This document shows, piece after piece, positions 15,590-24,850 of a stretch of DNA of 39,548 nt (positions within the stretch are counted from its first letter, which is position 1; every line of letters begins with the position of its first letter). The stretch covers positions 1-39,548 of the forward strand of contig PCCP01000071.1 in assembly GCA_002731775.1 (NCBI GenBank), written 5' to 3'. The translations under genes and the position numbers were made by a program. The stretch is from Gammaproteobacteria bacterium. GTDB taxonomy: Bacteria > Pseudomonadota > Gammaproteobacteria > Pseudomonadales > Pseudohongiellaceae. A model generated the notes under the pieces. The model worked only from the letters and a program-made list of their open reading frames with translations. It was not told the origin of the DNA and did no database searches.

Positions 15590-17314
15590 GTGAAAAAGAT
15601 TATTTTATCAATGAGCCTCATCATCAGCGCCTTGCTAACGATGACTGCCAATGCCAATACCCTATTCGGTGTCATTAAAGACACCGAAGGCAATCCCATG
15701 CATGGAGTTCTGGTCAGAGTCACTGACGCCCAGTCCGTCGTCTCTGAGGCTGTCTATACCAACGCTGAAGGTGAGTACAAGCTGGTAACGATATTAGAAG
15801 GGGCACTCAGCATCAGGACACGTCTGCCCTACTTCAAAGATAAAATGGCAAGCGTCACGTTGACCGACAATGCCAACGTGGATCTGGTCATGGAACCCAT
15901 GATTAACCTGATGGAAATCTCCAATAGCCTGCCGGCGGCCTATCATTTTGGCAGCCTGCCTTTCGAAGAAGGCGATGATGCCAATTTCAATCGCTACCAG
16001 TTTCAGCGCGACTGCCTGTCCTGTCACCAGCTTGGCAACAACTACAGCCGCCATCCCGGAAATGCGGAATATTGGCTGGCAACTACCATTCGAATGCATC
16101 GCATGTATCGAAATTTCGATGAAGAGTTGAGAGACGAACGGGTTAAATTATTGGCAGAAGGTTTTACCGACGAGCCGCTGATGCTACGGCCACAGTTTCC
16201 GATTGACGAAGCACTGGCTACGGCGAAGATCTATGAATATGCCATTACTCCGGCTTACGTACCACACGATTCAATCATTCATCCTGACACAGGTATAATC
16301 TACACTGTCGATCAGGTCTTCGATCACATGGTGGTTACCGATCCGGAAACCGGTGAATCCAAATACGTACAGCAGAAAGACTCCTTGGCGATGAAATATC
16401 ACCTGGGCTCACCTATCGTGAGCAATGATGATTTAGGTGAGTTCGATCCCAGTCTGGCGAAGGGCCCACACTCATTGGCTTTCGGACTGGATGGCAAGTA
16501 CTACGTTACTAACACCAACGACACCAGCATCGGTGTATTTAACCCCTCCACTGATCAGTGGGAGCCGTCTTTCAAGGTTCCCGAAGATTCCGGTGCCCGC
16601 TACCCCCACACGCTGCGCACAAGCAAGAGTGGGGATGTCTGGATTACCTTTGCCGGGTCTGAGCACGTTGGAAAACTCGATCCTACTACAGGTGAATTCA
16701 CCATCATCGATTTACCAGGCGGTAGAGTAGGCAATGGCATTCTCAGCGATGCCTCGCAGCCTTACGGGGTTGATATCAATCCAATCGATGATGCTATGTG
16801 GTACGGGCGCCTGTTCGCCGACAAGATCGGACGAATTGATCCGGAAACTCTGGAGATCACCGAGTATGACTCTGTCATTCGCGGTCCTCGCCGTATGCGT
16901 TTCGACAAGGAAGGTACGCTCTGGGTGTCAGGCTATTCCGAAGGACAATTGGCTAAAGTCGATGTGTCCTCCGGCTTTGACGTCACGGTCTATGACATGC
17001 CGGGATTTGCTAAAGGTATTCGGCCGGCGCCTTATGCGCTAGGCGTGCATCCAGACACTCAGGATATCTGGATCAACGAAAACATGACCGACCGAACCTA
17101 TCGCTTCATTCCGAGTGAAGAACGATTCATCGTCTATCCCATGCCACTTACTGGCACCTATACGCGGGATATGGTTTTCAGTGCCGATGGAAAAGTTTGT
17201 GCTTCCAACAATCCTCTCCCGCCAGCGGCTCTCGAAGGCGGTGTACTGGAGATCTTCTGTATCGATCCGAATTACGATCCCAATGCGGGCGTCGATGGGC
17301 TTGCAACCAACTAG
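15590..17314 (+). CDS. Secreted carboxypeptidase-regulatory / heme c / beta-propeller protein
   Basis: The start is GTG at 15590, preceded by GGGAG; it gives a clean signal peptide, MKKIILSMSLIISALLTMTA, of a 574-residue protein. The frame stays open upstream to a TTG at 15548 but that extension is polar and unlikely. Residues about 25-105 form a carboxypeptidase regulatory-like fold (GVIKDTEGNPMHGVLVRV, then TNAEGEYKL). One c-type heme site, CLSCH, lies at 142-146 followed by a helical segment. From about residue 230 the chain is a Vgb/SMP-30-like propeller, with repeats such as GPHSLAFGLDGKYYVTN and DVWITFAGSEHVGKLDPTTG. It should be periplasmic and may couple a propeller-catalysed reaction to electron transfer, but no activity is established. 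A terminator follows. Confidence 0.78.
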   Translation: MKKIILSMSLIISALLTMTANANTLFGVIKDTEGNPMHGVLVRVTDAQSVVSEAVYTNAEGEYKLVTILEGALSIRTRLPYFKDKMASVTLTDNANVDLVMEPMINLMEISNSLPAAYHFGSLPFEEGDDANFNRYQFQRDCLSCHQLGNNYSRHPGNAEYWLATTIRMHRMYRNFDEELRDERVKLLAEGFTDEPLMLRPQFPIDEALATAKIYEYAITPAYVPHDSIIHPDTGIIYTVDQVFDHMVVTDPETGESKYVQQKDSLAMKYHLGSPIVSNDDLGEFDPSLAKGPHSLAFGLDGKYYVTNTNDTSIGVFNPSTDQWEPSFKVPEDSGARYPHTLRTSKSGDVWITFAGSEHVGKLDPTTGEFTIIDLPGGRVGNGILSDASQPYGVDINPIDDAMWYGRLFADKIGRIDPETLEITEYDSVIRGPRRMRFDKEGTLWVSGYSEGQLAKVDVSSGFDVTVYDMPGFAKGIRPAPYALGVHPDTQDIWINENMTDRTYRFIPSEERFIVYPMPLTGTYTRDMVFSADGKVCASNNPLPPAALEGGVLEIFCIDPNYDPNAGVDGLATN

Positions 17315-17378
17315 TTGGCAGTCGACGAGTCTATAGCGTAGCTATAGATAATTCGTTAAGCAAAACTAAAACACCAGG

Positions 17379-17403
17379 AAGGGCGCTCACTGCGCCCTTT
17401 TTT
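17379..17403 (+). terminator. Intrinsic terminator of the heme c propeller gene
   Basis: An 8-base perfect GC-rich stem (17379-17386 with 17392-17399) and 5-base loop are followed by six T residues on the plus strand. It lies 65 bases past the stop codon and separates this gene from the convergent diheme cytochrome. Confidence 0.85.
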
Positions 17404-17447
17404 ATGGTAACTGAAATTGATTCAAGCGGTTTGCCAGAGCGGCTGAC

Positions 17448-17999
17448 TCATTTGTAATCGCTTAGTGGGCCATCGCCCGTCCCTACCTGCAACAGCGCCT
17501 TATCGAAGATGTGACTCGCCGCGGCGCGGTGACAACTCTCGCAGGAGCTGAAGGAGGTTCTTTCCAGCCTATCTACGCCGAGCAGTTCTTCGGCGGTGCT
17601 GTGCAATTCAACAAAGGCAGGCAGTTCAGTTATACGCAGTGGAGGATTTTCGGACAGGCCCTTGGCTAGTTGGCCCATAACGGATTGCTGGCCTTGTTGC
17701 AGGGCATATATTTCCAGATAGGCGAGGATGTGATTCAAATTATCTTCGCTCAATTCCACCACCTCACCAAAGTGATGGTCTAATCCGGTCATGATGCCCA
17801 ACCAGCTCTGCATGGGTAATAAAGCTGGTGAATAAGGTAAATGACAGCTTCCACAATTAACAATGTGTACCGTGTCCCGAACATTAACCAGCGAATAGTC
17901 AGCTTGAGCGAGGGACAGCGTTGAGACACAACAGGACGACAGGGCAAGGCTGAAAAGTGCCGATAGTTTAATGCGAGAACTAACTGATTCTGTGTTCAT
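17448..17999 (-). CDS. Diheme cytochrome c (DHC family), paralogue 1
   Basis: The 183-residue protein has a signal peptide ending near LSLAQA and two heme c sites, CGSCH at 49-53 and CESCH at 153-157. Between them are PALLPMQSWLGIM and NPPLRITELPAF, both shared almost word for word with the second DHC gene at 19321. This two-heme layout about 100 residues apart with the LLP-x-x-SWLGIM segment is that of the DHC diheme cytochromes that donate electrons to SHP. It should be periplasmic. It is divergent from the cytochrome b561 gene, with about 200 bases between them, so both could share a control region. Confidence 0.85.
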   Translation of the reverse strand: MNTESVSSRIKLSALFSLALSSCCVSTLSLAQADYSLVNVRDTVHIVNCGSCHLPYSPALLPMQSWLGIMTGLDHHFGEVVELSEDNLNHILAYLEIYALQQGQQSVMGQLAKGLSENPPLRITELPAFVELHSTAEELLGVDRLERTSFSSCESCHRAAASHIFDKALLQVGTGDGPLSDYK

Positions 18000-18143
18000 A
18001 TTGCCGGAGTCGGATTCAAATCTGCACGTGATCTAATAGACTACACCTCTCATCAGCTGTAGACCAGTAAGTGAATTACCAAATTTTAGGCACATACGAA
18101 ATTTGATTCTTGAAGATGGTTAGAAAACAGTGGTACAACAACA

Positions 18144-18184
18144 CTGGTCCCAGGCCCACGTGGCCTACCCCTTGGCTGGACCAG
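18144..18184. promoter_or_regulatory. Inverted repeat ahead of the cytochrome b561 gene
   Basis: Seven-base arms CTGGTCC (18144-18150) and GGACCAG (18178-18184) flank a smaller palindrome CCACGTGG near 18155. It ends 20 bases before the TTG start of the cytochrome b561 gene. It could be an operator or a leader hairpin; nothing distinguishes these. Confidence 0.3.
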
Positions 18185-18203
18185 GAGCGACCCAGGGCAT
18201 ATT

Positions 18204-18848
18204 TTGAAGCCAACTAAAAAGCAAGCAGTCGAGCAACCGGCTATCGAACCTCAAGAGAATAATTCAACCTTGGTGTGGGATTTGTTGGTTCGAGTCTTTC
18301 ATTGGTCGCTGGCAATTTTCTTCCTATTGGCCTATTTTCTGGAGGGAGCTGGTTTAAGGCTGCACACTCATGTCGGTTACACTGTCGCCCTGCTGGTGCT
18401 GTTTCGAGTAGTCTGGGGAGTGATCGGGTCGGAGTCTGCGCGATTTAGAAATTTCGCCGTGTGGCCCCGGAAATCAATTCGCTATGTTATGCAGCTAGCA
18501 CGAGGACAGGCTAGCTCTTACCGAGGGCATAATCCGGCGGGGGCGGCGATGACGGTAGCCTTGTTGGCGACATTGCTGCTAACCGCCCTGTCCGGTATCG
18601 CACTGTATGCGTTGGAAGGCAGTGGTCCGCTGGCTGATACCATTGTGATGTCCTGGCCAGGCGGTTTGCTGGCAGAAGTACATGAATACTCTGCAGATTT
18701 GTCCCTAGTACTGATAGTTGTGCATGTGGGCGGGGTGCTATTTAGTAGTTACCTTTATGGCGAAAACTTGACCAGGTCTATGCTCACTGGGTACAAAAAC
18801 AAGCGCAAAGAAACCAAGGTAGAAGAATATAAAGGAGAGCGGTCTTGA
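18204..18848 (+). CDS. Cytochrome b561-type membrane cytochrome
   Basis: The 214-residue protein has four hydrophobic helices with His residues where heme b is bound in this family: VRVFHWSLAIFF in helix 1, LHTHVGYTVALLVLFRVVWG in helix 2, EVHEYSADLSLVLIVVHVGG in the last pair. The motif HVGYxxxxLxxFRxxWG is typical of cytochrome b561 and hydrogenase-type b subunits. It should pass electrons from the quinone pool to periplasmic c-type cytochromes. The start used is TTG, since no ATG precedes the first helix. Its stop overlaps the start of the SHP gene by four bases, so the two are translationally coupled. Confidence 0.88.
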   Translation: MKPTKKQAVEQPAIEPQENNSTLVWDLLVRVFHWSLAIFFLLAYFLEGAGLRLHTHVGYTVALLVLFRVVWGVIGSESARFRNFAVWPRKSIRYVMQLARGQASSYRGHNPAGAAMTVALLATLLLTALSGIALYALEGSGPLADTIVMSWPGGLLAEVHEYSADLSLVLIVVHVGGVLFSSYLYGENLTRSMLTGYKNKRKETKVEEYKGERS

Positions 18849-19252
18849 TTGGCCAATCATCAAATGCTTTGCTAAAAGTTTTGATCCTGGTACCGCTGCT
18901 GCTAACGGCAGTGGTCATGCAGGCTACCGAAGTATCTGATGCCATGTTGGAAGAATTCTCCGTGGAGGCAACTGGCCCATTCAGCGTCCAAGCAGGACTT
19001 GCAACCTGGAGTGCCCCACAGCCCAACGGACGAAGTTGCGAATCCTGTCATGGCGAATCGCTTTTTGTTACCGGCAGCCACTACAAAACCGGGGAACTGA
19101 TAGAGCCAATGGCACCGTCGGTAAATCCCGAGCGCCTGACTGAAAGAAGAAAAATTAACAAATGGTTTTTACGCAATTGTAAATGGACCTATGGACGAGT
19201 ATGTACAGCGCAGGAGAAGGGCGATATTCTATTGTGGCTTAGCCAGCAGTAG
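18845..19252 (+). CDS. SHP-type monoheme cytochrome c (DUF1924)
   Basis: The 135-residue protein has a signal peptide (residues 8-27) and one heme c site, CESCH at 65-69. The C-terminal block INKWFLRNCKWTYGRVC followed by TAQEKGDILLWL is the DUF1924/SHP signature. In Rhodobacter SHP an Asn in this position is a heme ligand that leaves on reduction so the heme can bind oxygen or nitric oxide, and the equivalent here would be Asn111; Cys112 and Cys120 would form the family disulfide. The start is TTG behind AAAGGAGA, overlapping the b561 stop. In other bacteria SHP, DHC and cytochrome b561 form one module, as here. Physiological role is still unsettled. Confidence 0.87.
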   Translation: MIGQSSNALLKVLILVPLLLTAVVMQATEVSDAMLEEFSVEATGPFSVQAGLATWSAPQPNGRSCESCHGESLFVTGSHYKTGELIEPMAPSVNPERLTERRKINKWFLRNCKWTYGRVCTAQEKGDILLWLSQQ

Positions 19253-19320
19253 ATCGTTGTATTGTGAGAACACAGGATTAGATTGTAAGAGCCGGTAAAT
19301 TTTTCGTTTTGAGACGGCTA

Positions 19321-19878
19321 ATGAAAAAGGTTTTCAAAATGCAGGAGCAGGTAAATAGCACAGCACAGATAATCGGAGCCGCGTTTCTGAGCGCGGTGCT
19401 GCTATTCGGTGTTGGCGGAATAATTGTCTATGGCGTGGAAAACGAGCCAGTGTATCAACCCGATGAACTCTATGAAGATGAATGTGGAGCCTGCCATTAC
19501 GCCTATCCACCCGGTCTATTACCTGTTAGTAGCTGGTTGGGAATTATGCAGAACCTGGAAGATCACTTCGAAGATAATGCCGAGACAGATGAGGAAACCG
19601 CTACCTACGTCTCTAATTACCTGGTAGAGAATGCATTAAAGCCGGGGCAGAACGCCAAGTGGAGTGTGTTGCTCAGAAATATGCCGAACGACCCGCCCCT
19701 GAGGATCGTCGAGCTACCAGGTTTTCAGCAAGCTCACGAGTCGGAACTGGAGTTAATTGAAGGGGTGGATCTGGGTTGGGATTTTTTCAGCCCCTGTGAG
19801 GATTGTCATCGACAGGCTGACCAGGGTTTGTTTGATAAAGAGCTACTATCCGGCGGCTATGGGCCAACATCACGGTAG
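19321..19878 (+). CDS. Diheme cytochrome c (DHC family), paralogue 2
   Basis: The protein has about 185 residues, an N-terminal hydrophobic helix that may remain as an anchor (AAFLSAVLLFGVGGIIVYG), and two heme c sites, CGACH at 55-59 and CEDCH at 159-163. It shares LLPxxSWLGIM and DPPLRIVELPGF with the minus-strand DHC at 17448, and both end soon after LFDKELL or IFDKALL. It is the expected electron donor to SHP and follows SHP by 68 bases. Two other starts are possible, a TTG at 19309 and an ATG at 19339; the ATG at 19321 is preferred as a compromise. Confidence 0.86.
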   Translation: MKKVFKMQEQVNSTAQIIGAAFLSAVLLFGVGGIIVYGVENEPVYQPDELYEDECGACHYAYPPGLLPVSSWLGIMQNLEDHFEDNAETDEETATYVSNYLVENALKPGQNAKWSVLLRNMPNDPPLRIVELPGFQQAHESELELIEGVDLGWDFFSPCEDCHRQADQGLFDKELLSGGYGPTSR

Positions 19879-19945
19879 TTTAGATTCATTCGTAATAACA
19901 AGCCGAGAAGGTGTCGGAGTACTAAGCTGACAGCCTGAGACAGAT

Positions 19946-21796
19946 TCACCAACCAACTGCTTGACCGTCTTTGCGGTGATCGGAACCTGCTCTGTATACC
20001 CCATTTACCGGATGATCTTCGGCTATACTCTGCATGCTGAATACAGGTTCTGGCAGGGAACCATCTTTTGTAAAGAGGATGCCCTGGTAACCGCCAACGC
20101 GACTGCCATCCACCGATGCCACCCTGTGACCCTTGGCTCGCAACGCGGTGCCCACCAGATTATAAAGACTGGACTCCATCGACAACACATTACTGTTCTG
20201 GCTATGGGTGAAACGGGCAGCATCTGTAGTCATCTGTATGTTCATGCCATTGTCTATAACATTCACCATATGTTGAACATGCGTCTCCGGTTGCACCGAG
20301 CCACCCATATTGCCAAAAGTCATTAACGGCTCGCCATCTTTCATAACGAAGCCAGCGATGATGGAATGAAAGGGGCGTTTGTGGGGGGCGACTACATTGG
20401 GATGACCTTCCTCCAGAGAGAAGGCGACGCCGCGATTGTGCAATATCATGCCATAGGGGGGAATCGTCGCGCCGCTGCCGTACACCGAAAAGACGCTGTG
20501 GATTAACGAAACCATGTTGCCCCAGCGATCGGCAGTGGTCAGATATATTGTGCCCCCGTCCAGCCCACCGGTGACGGAAGGCACCGAGGCCACATCCATA
20601 TCAATGCGGTCACACAAAGTTGCAGCGTAGGATTTCGATAACAGTTTCTTTACCGGGATATCGCCGAACAGGGGATCACCGTTGTATGCCTGTAGATCTG
20701 AATAGGCGAGCTTCTTCGCTTCCACCATGAAATGCCAGTAATCCGGATTTGCGGGTCCCAGCGTCGCCAGGTTGACGTCGTGAACCGGCGCGCACACCTC
20801 CAGAATATTCAGCATCTCCAGCGCGGCGAAGCCCTGTCCCGGGGGTGGCAACTGAAAGACGTCATAGCCATGATAGTTTGTGCTAAGGGGCTCTATCCAT
20901 TCCGAGCTATATTCCGCCAGATCCTCATGCGTCATTACACCGCCGTCCGCCTGCATCTTCGCCACGATGGCATTGGCGATGGCGCCCTTATAAAACGCAT
21001 CGCGTCCTTGTTGCTGGATTAAGCGCAAAGCAGATGCGAGATCCGGATTACGAACAATGCTGTACAGCGGCGGCACCTCGCCGTCATTTAGGAACACGGC
21101 ATTGGAGTCGGCGTCGTTGCGCAGCTTGGTTCGCACGCTACCGAGATCTCGGTGGCGACGTTCCGCCTGTCCCCAGCCTTCCTCGGCCAGTTGTGCCGCC
21201 CGCTCAAAGGTCTGCTTGAAGCCCATGGTGCCGAAGCGAGTTAGCAATGCGTCATATCCCGAGATCGCACCCGGCACCGTGGCCGCGTTGACGCCAGTCC
21301 CTGGAACTCTTCCTACTCCAAGCTGTTGCTTGAAATACTCTGGTGTCCAGAGCGCCGGTGCCCAGCCCGCCGAATTAAGCGCGTATAGCCTCTTGTCCCG
21401 GGCACTCCAGACCAGGGCGAAGAGATCACCGGCGATGCCGGTATCATTTTGTGAGGTCACATCCAGCACGGCCGCCGCGGCCACCGCCGCATCGATGGCG
21501 TTTCCGCCCTGCCTGAGAATTTCCAAGCCTGCCTGCGCCGCCAGTGGGTCGCTGGTTGCCACCATGCCATGACGGGCAATCACCTCTGAGCGACCCTGCC
21601 CTAGCCAACCCTGGCCGCGAGAACCTGGCGCAGCGACAATATTTGCTGCGGGGTTGGGTGCTTTCTCGGTGGGAACGCCGAATGGGTTCGCGGATTGGGC
21701 GCTAACAAGGTTGCTGCAAATAGTGAGTCCAACCATTGTCGTCGTGAGAAATGATTTGCGAAATATCGAGGCACTGGTGTTATCAAATTTGATCAC
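19946..21796 (-). CDS. Gamma-glutamyltransferase, secreted
   Basis: The 616-residue proenzyme has a signal peptide ending near NLVSAQS and then the gamma-glutamyltransferase pattern: ATSDPLAAQAGLEILRQGGNAIDAAVA near residue 80-105, shown here in part, with NDTGIAGDLFALVW after it. The probable autocatalytic Thr is in GGTIYLTTADRWGNMVS, ahead of FSVYGSG and FGNMGGSVQPETHVQ. Such enzymes cleave gamma-glutamyl bonds, for instance of glutathione, in the periplasm. The usual T-T-H motif around the nucleophile is altered to GTIYLTT, so a related substrate is possible. The start is GTG with GGAG ahead of it. Confidence 0.85.
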   Translation of the reverse strand: MIKFDNTSASIFRKSFLTTTMVGLTICSNLVSAQSANPFGVPTEKAPNPAANIVAAPGSRGQGWLGQGRSEVIARHGMVATSDPLAAQAGLEILRQGGNAIDAAVAAAAVLDVTSQNDTGIAGDLFALVWSARDKRLYALNSAGWAPALWTPEYFKQQLGVGRVPGTGVNAATVPGAISGYDALLTRFGTMGFKQTFERAAQLAEEGWGQAERRHRDLGSVRTKLRNDADSNAVFLNDGEVPPLYSIVRNPDLASALRLIQQQGRDAFYKGAIANAIVAKMQADGGVMTHEDLAEYSSEWIEPLSTNYHGYDVFQLPPPGQGFAALEMLNILEVCAPVHDVNLATLGPANPDYWHFMVEAKKLAYSDLQAYNGDPLFGDIPVKKLLSKSYAATLCDRIDMDVASVPSVTGGLDGGTIYLTTADRWGNMVSLIHSVFSVYGSGATIPPYGMILHNRGVAFSLEEGHPNVVAPHKRPFHSIIAGFVMKDGEPLMTFGNMGGSVQPETHVQHMVNVIDNGMNIQMTTDAARFTHSQNSNVLSMESSLYNLVGTALRAKGHRVASVDGSRVGGYQGILFTKDGSLPEPVFSMQSIAEDHPVNGVYRAGSDHRKDGQAVGW

Positions 21797-21841
21797 GAGA
21801 ATTCTCCGCCTGACGAATACTAAATGTGCCAGCTTTCCCAG

Positions 21842-23065
21842 TTAATGTGGATGTGTAGCCAGATGCTGCGCCAGCAAGTCCTTGCCGTAATCATTACCGT
21901 TCGGTGTTCTAACCACAGCATGAATATGGTCCCTGGTTGGGGTGCCAGGTGTATTTTTCTGACGCGTACCCACCGGATTCTCATGATCGAATTCGATAAG
22001 GATTACGGGGCTGTGAATTCTGTAATAAAAAACCGAATTGTCTTCTGCCGCGCCGATCCAGGCGAAATAGGTATTGTCGATATGCTGGCTAATTTCATCC
22101 ATGGTCACCTTCGCGTGAGTATCTCGCAGCTTGCCGACGAATGAGCGAACCACCTCCAGCAAGCCCAGTTTTTGCGCGCTACTGAGATCGCTGCCGGCAA
22201 TACCTTCGAAGTCCAGGGTCAAGTTATCCTTGTTCGCCTCTGCCTGATTATCATTACCGGTCTTGGCCTTCTTGATGGTGGCGCGTCCTTGTTGCGACGG
22301 ATTCAGTGACTGCATCAGCGCCAAACCCAGGTTCTGTTGTTCCTGCAGAATCTCGTTACCGGCATACTTGCCGGTTTCCGTGAATACCGGCTCGCCACCG
22401 TAAAAAGCCGGCGTCATGACGACCTGATCTCCCAGCACAAAATAATTGACGACCAGGTGGTGACCATCCAACTGAAAGCCCCAGGGCTCGCTCGCCGACG
22501 GAATGCCCATAAACGTCAGATAATATTTCTCCTCGCCATAACGAATCGGCTCGCCATTGATTTCCAACAGGGCCTGCTCGGTTCTCATGATCTTTTCGGT
22601 CTGATCCAGTCCCTCGGCACTTAGTGCGACCCGCAGCAGGTTCCAGGCTGCCGATTTTTGCGGCTCCGTCATCTCTTCCAGACTAATGCCGTGGCGGGCG
22701 AAGATCCCCACATCGACGTTAGACCAGTTACGCCATTCCAGGTCGTCGATCGCGAATTGTGCCCGGCTCAGCTCCCCGGAATCGAGAGTCGCCAAAAAAT
22801 CCTCCGCGGCAATGCGCACTGGCGCAGCAGATAAACCAGTACTGCGAACCGGGAACAAACCCTCGACGATACCAGCACTGGTGGCGACCCCACGGAAGGG
22901 CTTCGACATGGCAGCAGCGGCGCCACGACTAAAGTTACTCTTCTGGTTTAACAGACCCTGGGAGTATTGCACTGAATTTTGAGACTGAGACAAGACAGCG
23001 GTCAGTGACGACAAAGCCACAACTGCCAGTGCTGCGACGGCGGAATATAATCGGAATCTTCTCAT
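21842..23065 (-). CDS. DUF3500 secreted protein
   Basis: The 407-residue protein begins MRRFRLYSAVAALAVVAL, a signal peptide. It carries the DUF3500 hallmarks: LEWRNWSNVDVGIFARHG near residue 110, PWGFQLDGHHLVVNYFV in the middle and DHIHAVVRTPNGNDYGKD near the C terminus. Family function is unknown; the conserved His and Asp residues suggest a metal or hydrolytic site, but that is inference. An AAAGGG Shine-Dalgarno precedes this ATG; a TTG two codons earlier is less likely. It lies 45 bases upstream of the gamma-glutamyltransferase in the same direction, so the two may be co-transcribed. Confidence 0.8.
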   Translation of the reverse strand: MRRFRLYSAVAALAVVALSSLTAVLSQSQNSVQYSQGLLNQKSNFSRGAAAAMSKPFRGVATSAGIVEGLFPVRSTGLSAAPVRIAAEDFLATLDSGELSRAQFAIDDLEWRNWSNVDVGIFARHGISLEEMTEPQKSAAWNLLRVALSAEGLDQTEKIMRTEQALLEINGEPIRYGEEKYYLTFMGIPSASEPWGFQLDGHHLVVNYFVLGDQVVMTPAFYGGEPVFTETGKYAGNEILQEQQNLGLALMQSLNPSQQGRATIKKAKTGNDNQAEANKDNLTLDFEGIAGSDLSSAQKLGLLEVVRSFVGKLRDTHAKVTMDEISQHIDNTYFAWIGAAEDNSVFYYRIHSPVILIEFDHENPVGTRQKNTPGTPTRDHIHAVVRTPNGNDYGKDLLAQHLATHPH

Positions 23066-23240
23066 AATCAACCCTTTAGCCGGAGTTTCGGGACTTGAGC
23101 CGGAAAGGCTATCTGCTTATGGGCACTGCTGCAAGTGAGGATGAGATAAAAGAAGATCTGAGTCGACTGGCGCCAGCTTATGCTCCAGACCATGAGAGGC
23201 CTTCAGAGAAACGCTTCGAGTCGGCGCCACTTGAGAGGAA

Positions 23241-24623
23241 TCAAGCTTCCGCCATGACTCGGTTTAACGCCTCTGCATCTCGCCAATGCCCACTCTGTAG
23301 CCGCCACGCATAAACCACGGCGATAACCAGAATCAGCACGACAAATGCAATCCAGGATGCCCTGGGGCCCCACTCAAACACCCGGATAATAAAATATTGC
23401 GCCACCAGCATCACCCAGTGCAGGGAGACCGATGCAATCATCAGCCAGCGGGTATCTCCCGCCCCGCGCAAGACGCCACCGCATACCTGAATAACGGCAT
23501 CTGCCATCGCATAACTGGAGAGTCCAACCATCATAAAACCCGCCAGCTGCAGAATCTCACTGAAATCCCCCACCGGTGGCGCAAAAACTGCCACCAGCGC
23601 AAACCTGAAGGTGATATAGGTGACAGCCAATACCGCCGAGTAGGTGAGGCCCAACATGAAAGCGGCAGAGATCACCTCGTTGGTGCGCTCCATGTCCCTG
23701 GCGCCGACAAAGCGTCCGATCAGGCTGACTACGCCTATATTCAGCCCCACCATGGGTACGAACGACAGAATGTCCCAATTGAAGACGATGGCTGCGGATG
23801 CGCCTTCCACGATGCCATAGCCTTGGAACATCAACAGGAAGATATTGAAGGCGGCCACATTCAGGAATAATTCCGCACCGGATGGCAATCCCAGGCGCAT
23901 GAATCGACGCAAGATTCTCCTGTCGAGTTTGAATGACTGCATGACCTTGAATTTGTCTCTATGCTCTTTCCGCAGGTAGAAATAGACAAACAGCAGGAAT
24001 GCAAACAAGGTCGCGATAATGGTCGAAATCGCGGCGCCTTCGATCCCGAGCTCTGGAAATCCAAACTCACCAAATACCATAGCATAGCTAAGTGGTACAT
24101 TGAGAATCAGTCCGCAGACATCACATACCATCACTATCTTGCTGCGACCGATACCGGCGAAGTAGGAAGAAATACAAATTTTGGCGAGAGTTATCACTAC
24201 TCCCATCATCAGAATAAGGTAATAACTGCGCTCAAGTTCCACCTGCACCGGATCGTGGCCCATGCCCTCAAAGATTCCTGCAACCAGTACTGCGATGATG
24301 GCGAGCAGTGGAACGCTCATGACCGTCATGATAAGCCCCTGGCTGACCACCTTCGGGCACTTCTCAATCTCACCGGCTCCCAAATATTGGGCAGTCAGGG
24401 CGTTGGCATAGGAAAACACCCCGGAAAAAAAACAGAAGGAAAAAAATACCGCCACACCGCCGCCCAGCGCCGCCGACATATGGGTTGGATCGATCTGCGA
24501 CATGAAGTAACGATCGGTAAAGATCATTACCGCGAAGGTGCCCTGGGAAACCACCATCGGCAGCGCGATATGCATGAGCTCCCGGGTCGTGTCCTTATTA
24601 AAATGCAGTCGGTCTAATATCAT
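23241..24623 (-). CDS. MATE family multidrug/toxin exporter
   Basis: The 460-residue form starts MILDRLHFNKDTTRELMHIALPMVV (given in part), which fits the usual MATE N terminus. The frame is open another 56 codons upstream, but that stretch has no membrane helix and looks non-coding. About 12 helices follow in two homologous halves, with LPMVVSQG and YFAGIGRSKIVM in the first half and RLGLPSGAELFLN, CGGVLRGAGDTRW in the second, the standard MATE landmarks. It should export cationic drugs or metabolites using a sodium or proton gradient. Neighbours do not point to a substrate. Confidence 0.86.
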   Translation of the reverse strand: MILDRLHFNKDTTRELMHIALPMVVSQGTFAVMIFTDRYFMSQIDPTHMSAALGGGVAVFFSFCFFSGVFSYANALTAQYLGAGEIEKCPKVVSQGLIMTVMSVPLLAIIAVLVAGIFEGMGHDPVQVELERSYYLILMMGVVITLAKICISSYFAGIGRSKIVMVCDVCGLILNVPLSYAMVFGEFGFPELGIEGAAISTIIATLFAFLLFVYFYLRKEHRDKFKVMQSFKLDRRILRRFMRLGLPSGAELFLNVAAFNIFLLMFQGYGIVEGASAAIVFNWDILSFVPMVGLNIGVVSLIGRFVGARDMERTNEVISAAFMLGLTYSAVLAVTYITFRFALVAVFAPPVGDFSEILQLAGFMMVGLSSYAMADAVIQVCGGVLRGAGDTRWLMIASVSLHWVMLVAQYFIIRVFEWGPRASWIAFVVLILVIAVVYAWRLQSGHWRDAEALNRVMAEA

Positions 24624-24850
24624 GGGTCTGGCATCGTGATCCTGGCCAGGAAGTGCTAAGGATCGTCTGATTTGATTCGATAGTGAGTGGACTTCGACTA
24701 GCGGAGTGTCACAGCAGGAACGCGCACCAACTCTGGTGTGACCGGGCAGAAAACAGGCAGTGATCAGAGCCGCTGGGAAGCCGGCGAGCATGGTACGTGA
24801 TTGGCCTGGTTAAAACAACCTGGCCGGGCGGCAGGCGAAAATCATGATTT

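Noticed and set aside
23095..23313. A 72-codon plus-strand frame between the DUF3500 and MATE genes
   Set aside because: Overlaps the end of the MATE gene, no ribosome site and no known motif.
23961..24617. A 218-codon plus-strand frame over the MATE gene
   Set aside because: Antisense to clear membrane-transport coding sequence; composition is rich in His, Gln and Asp as expected for a shadow.
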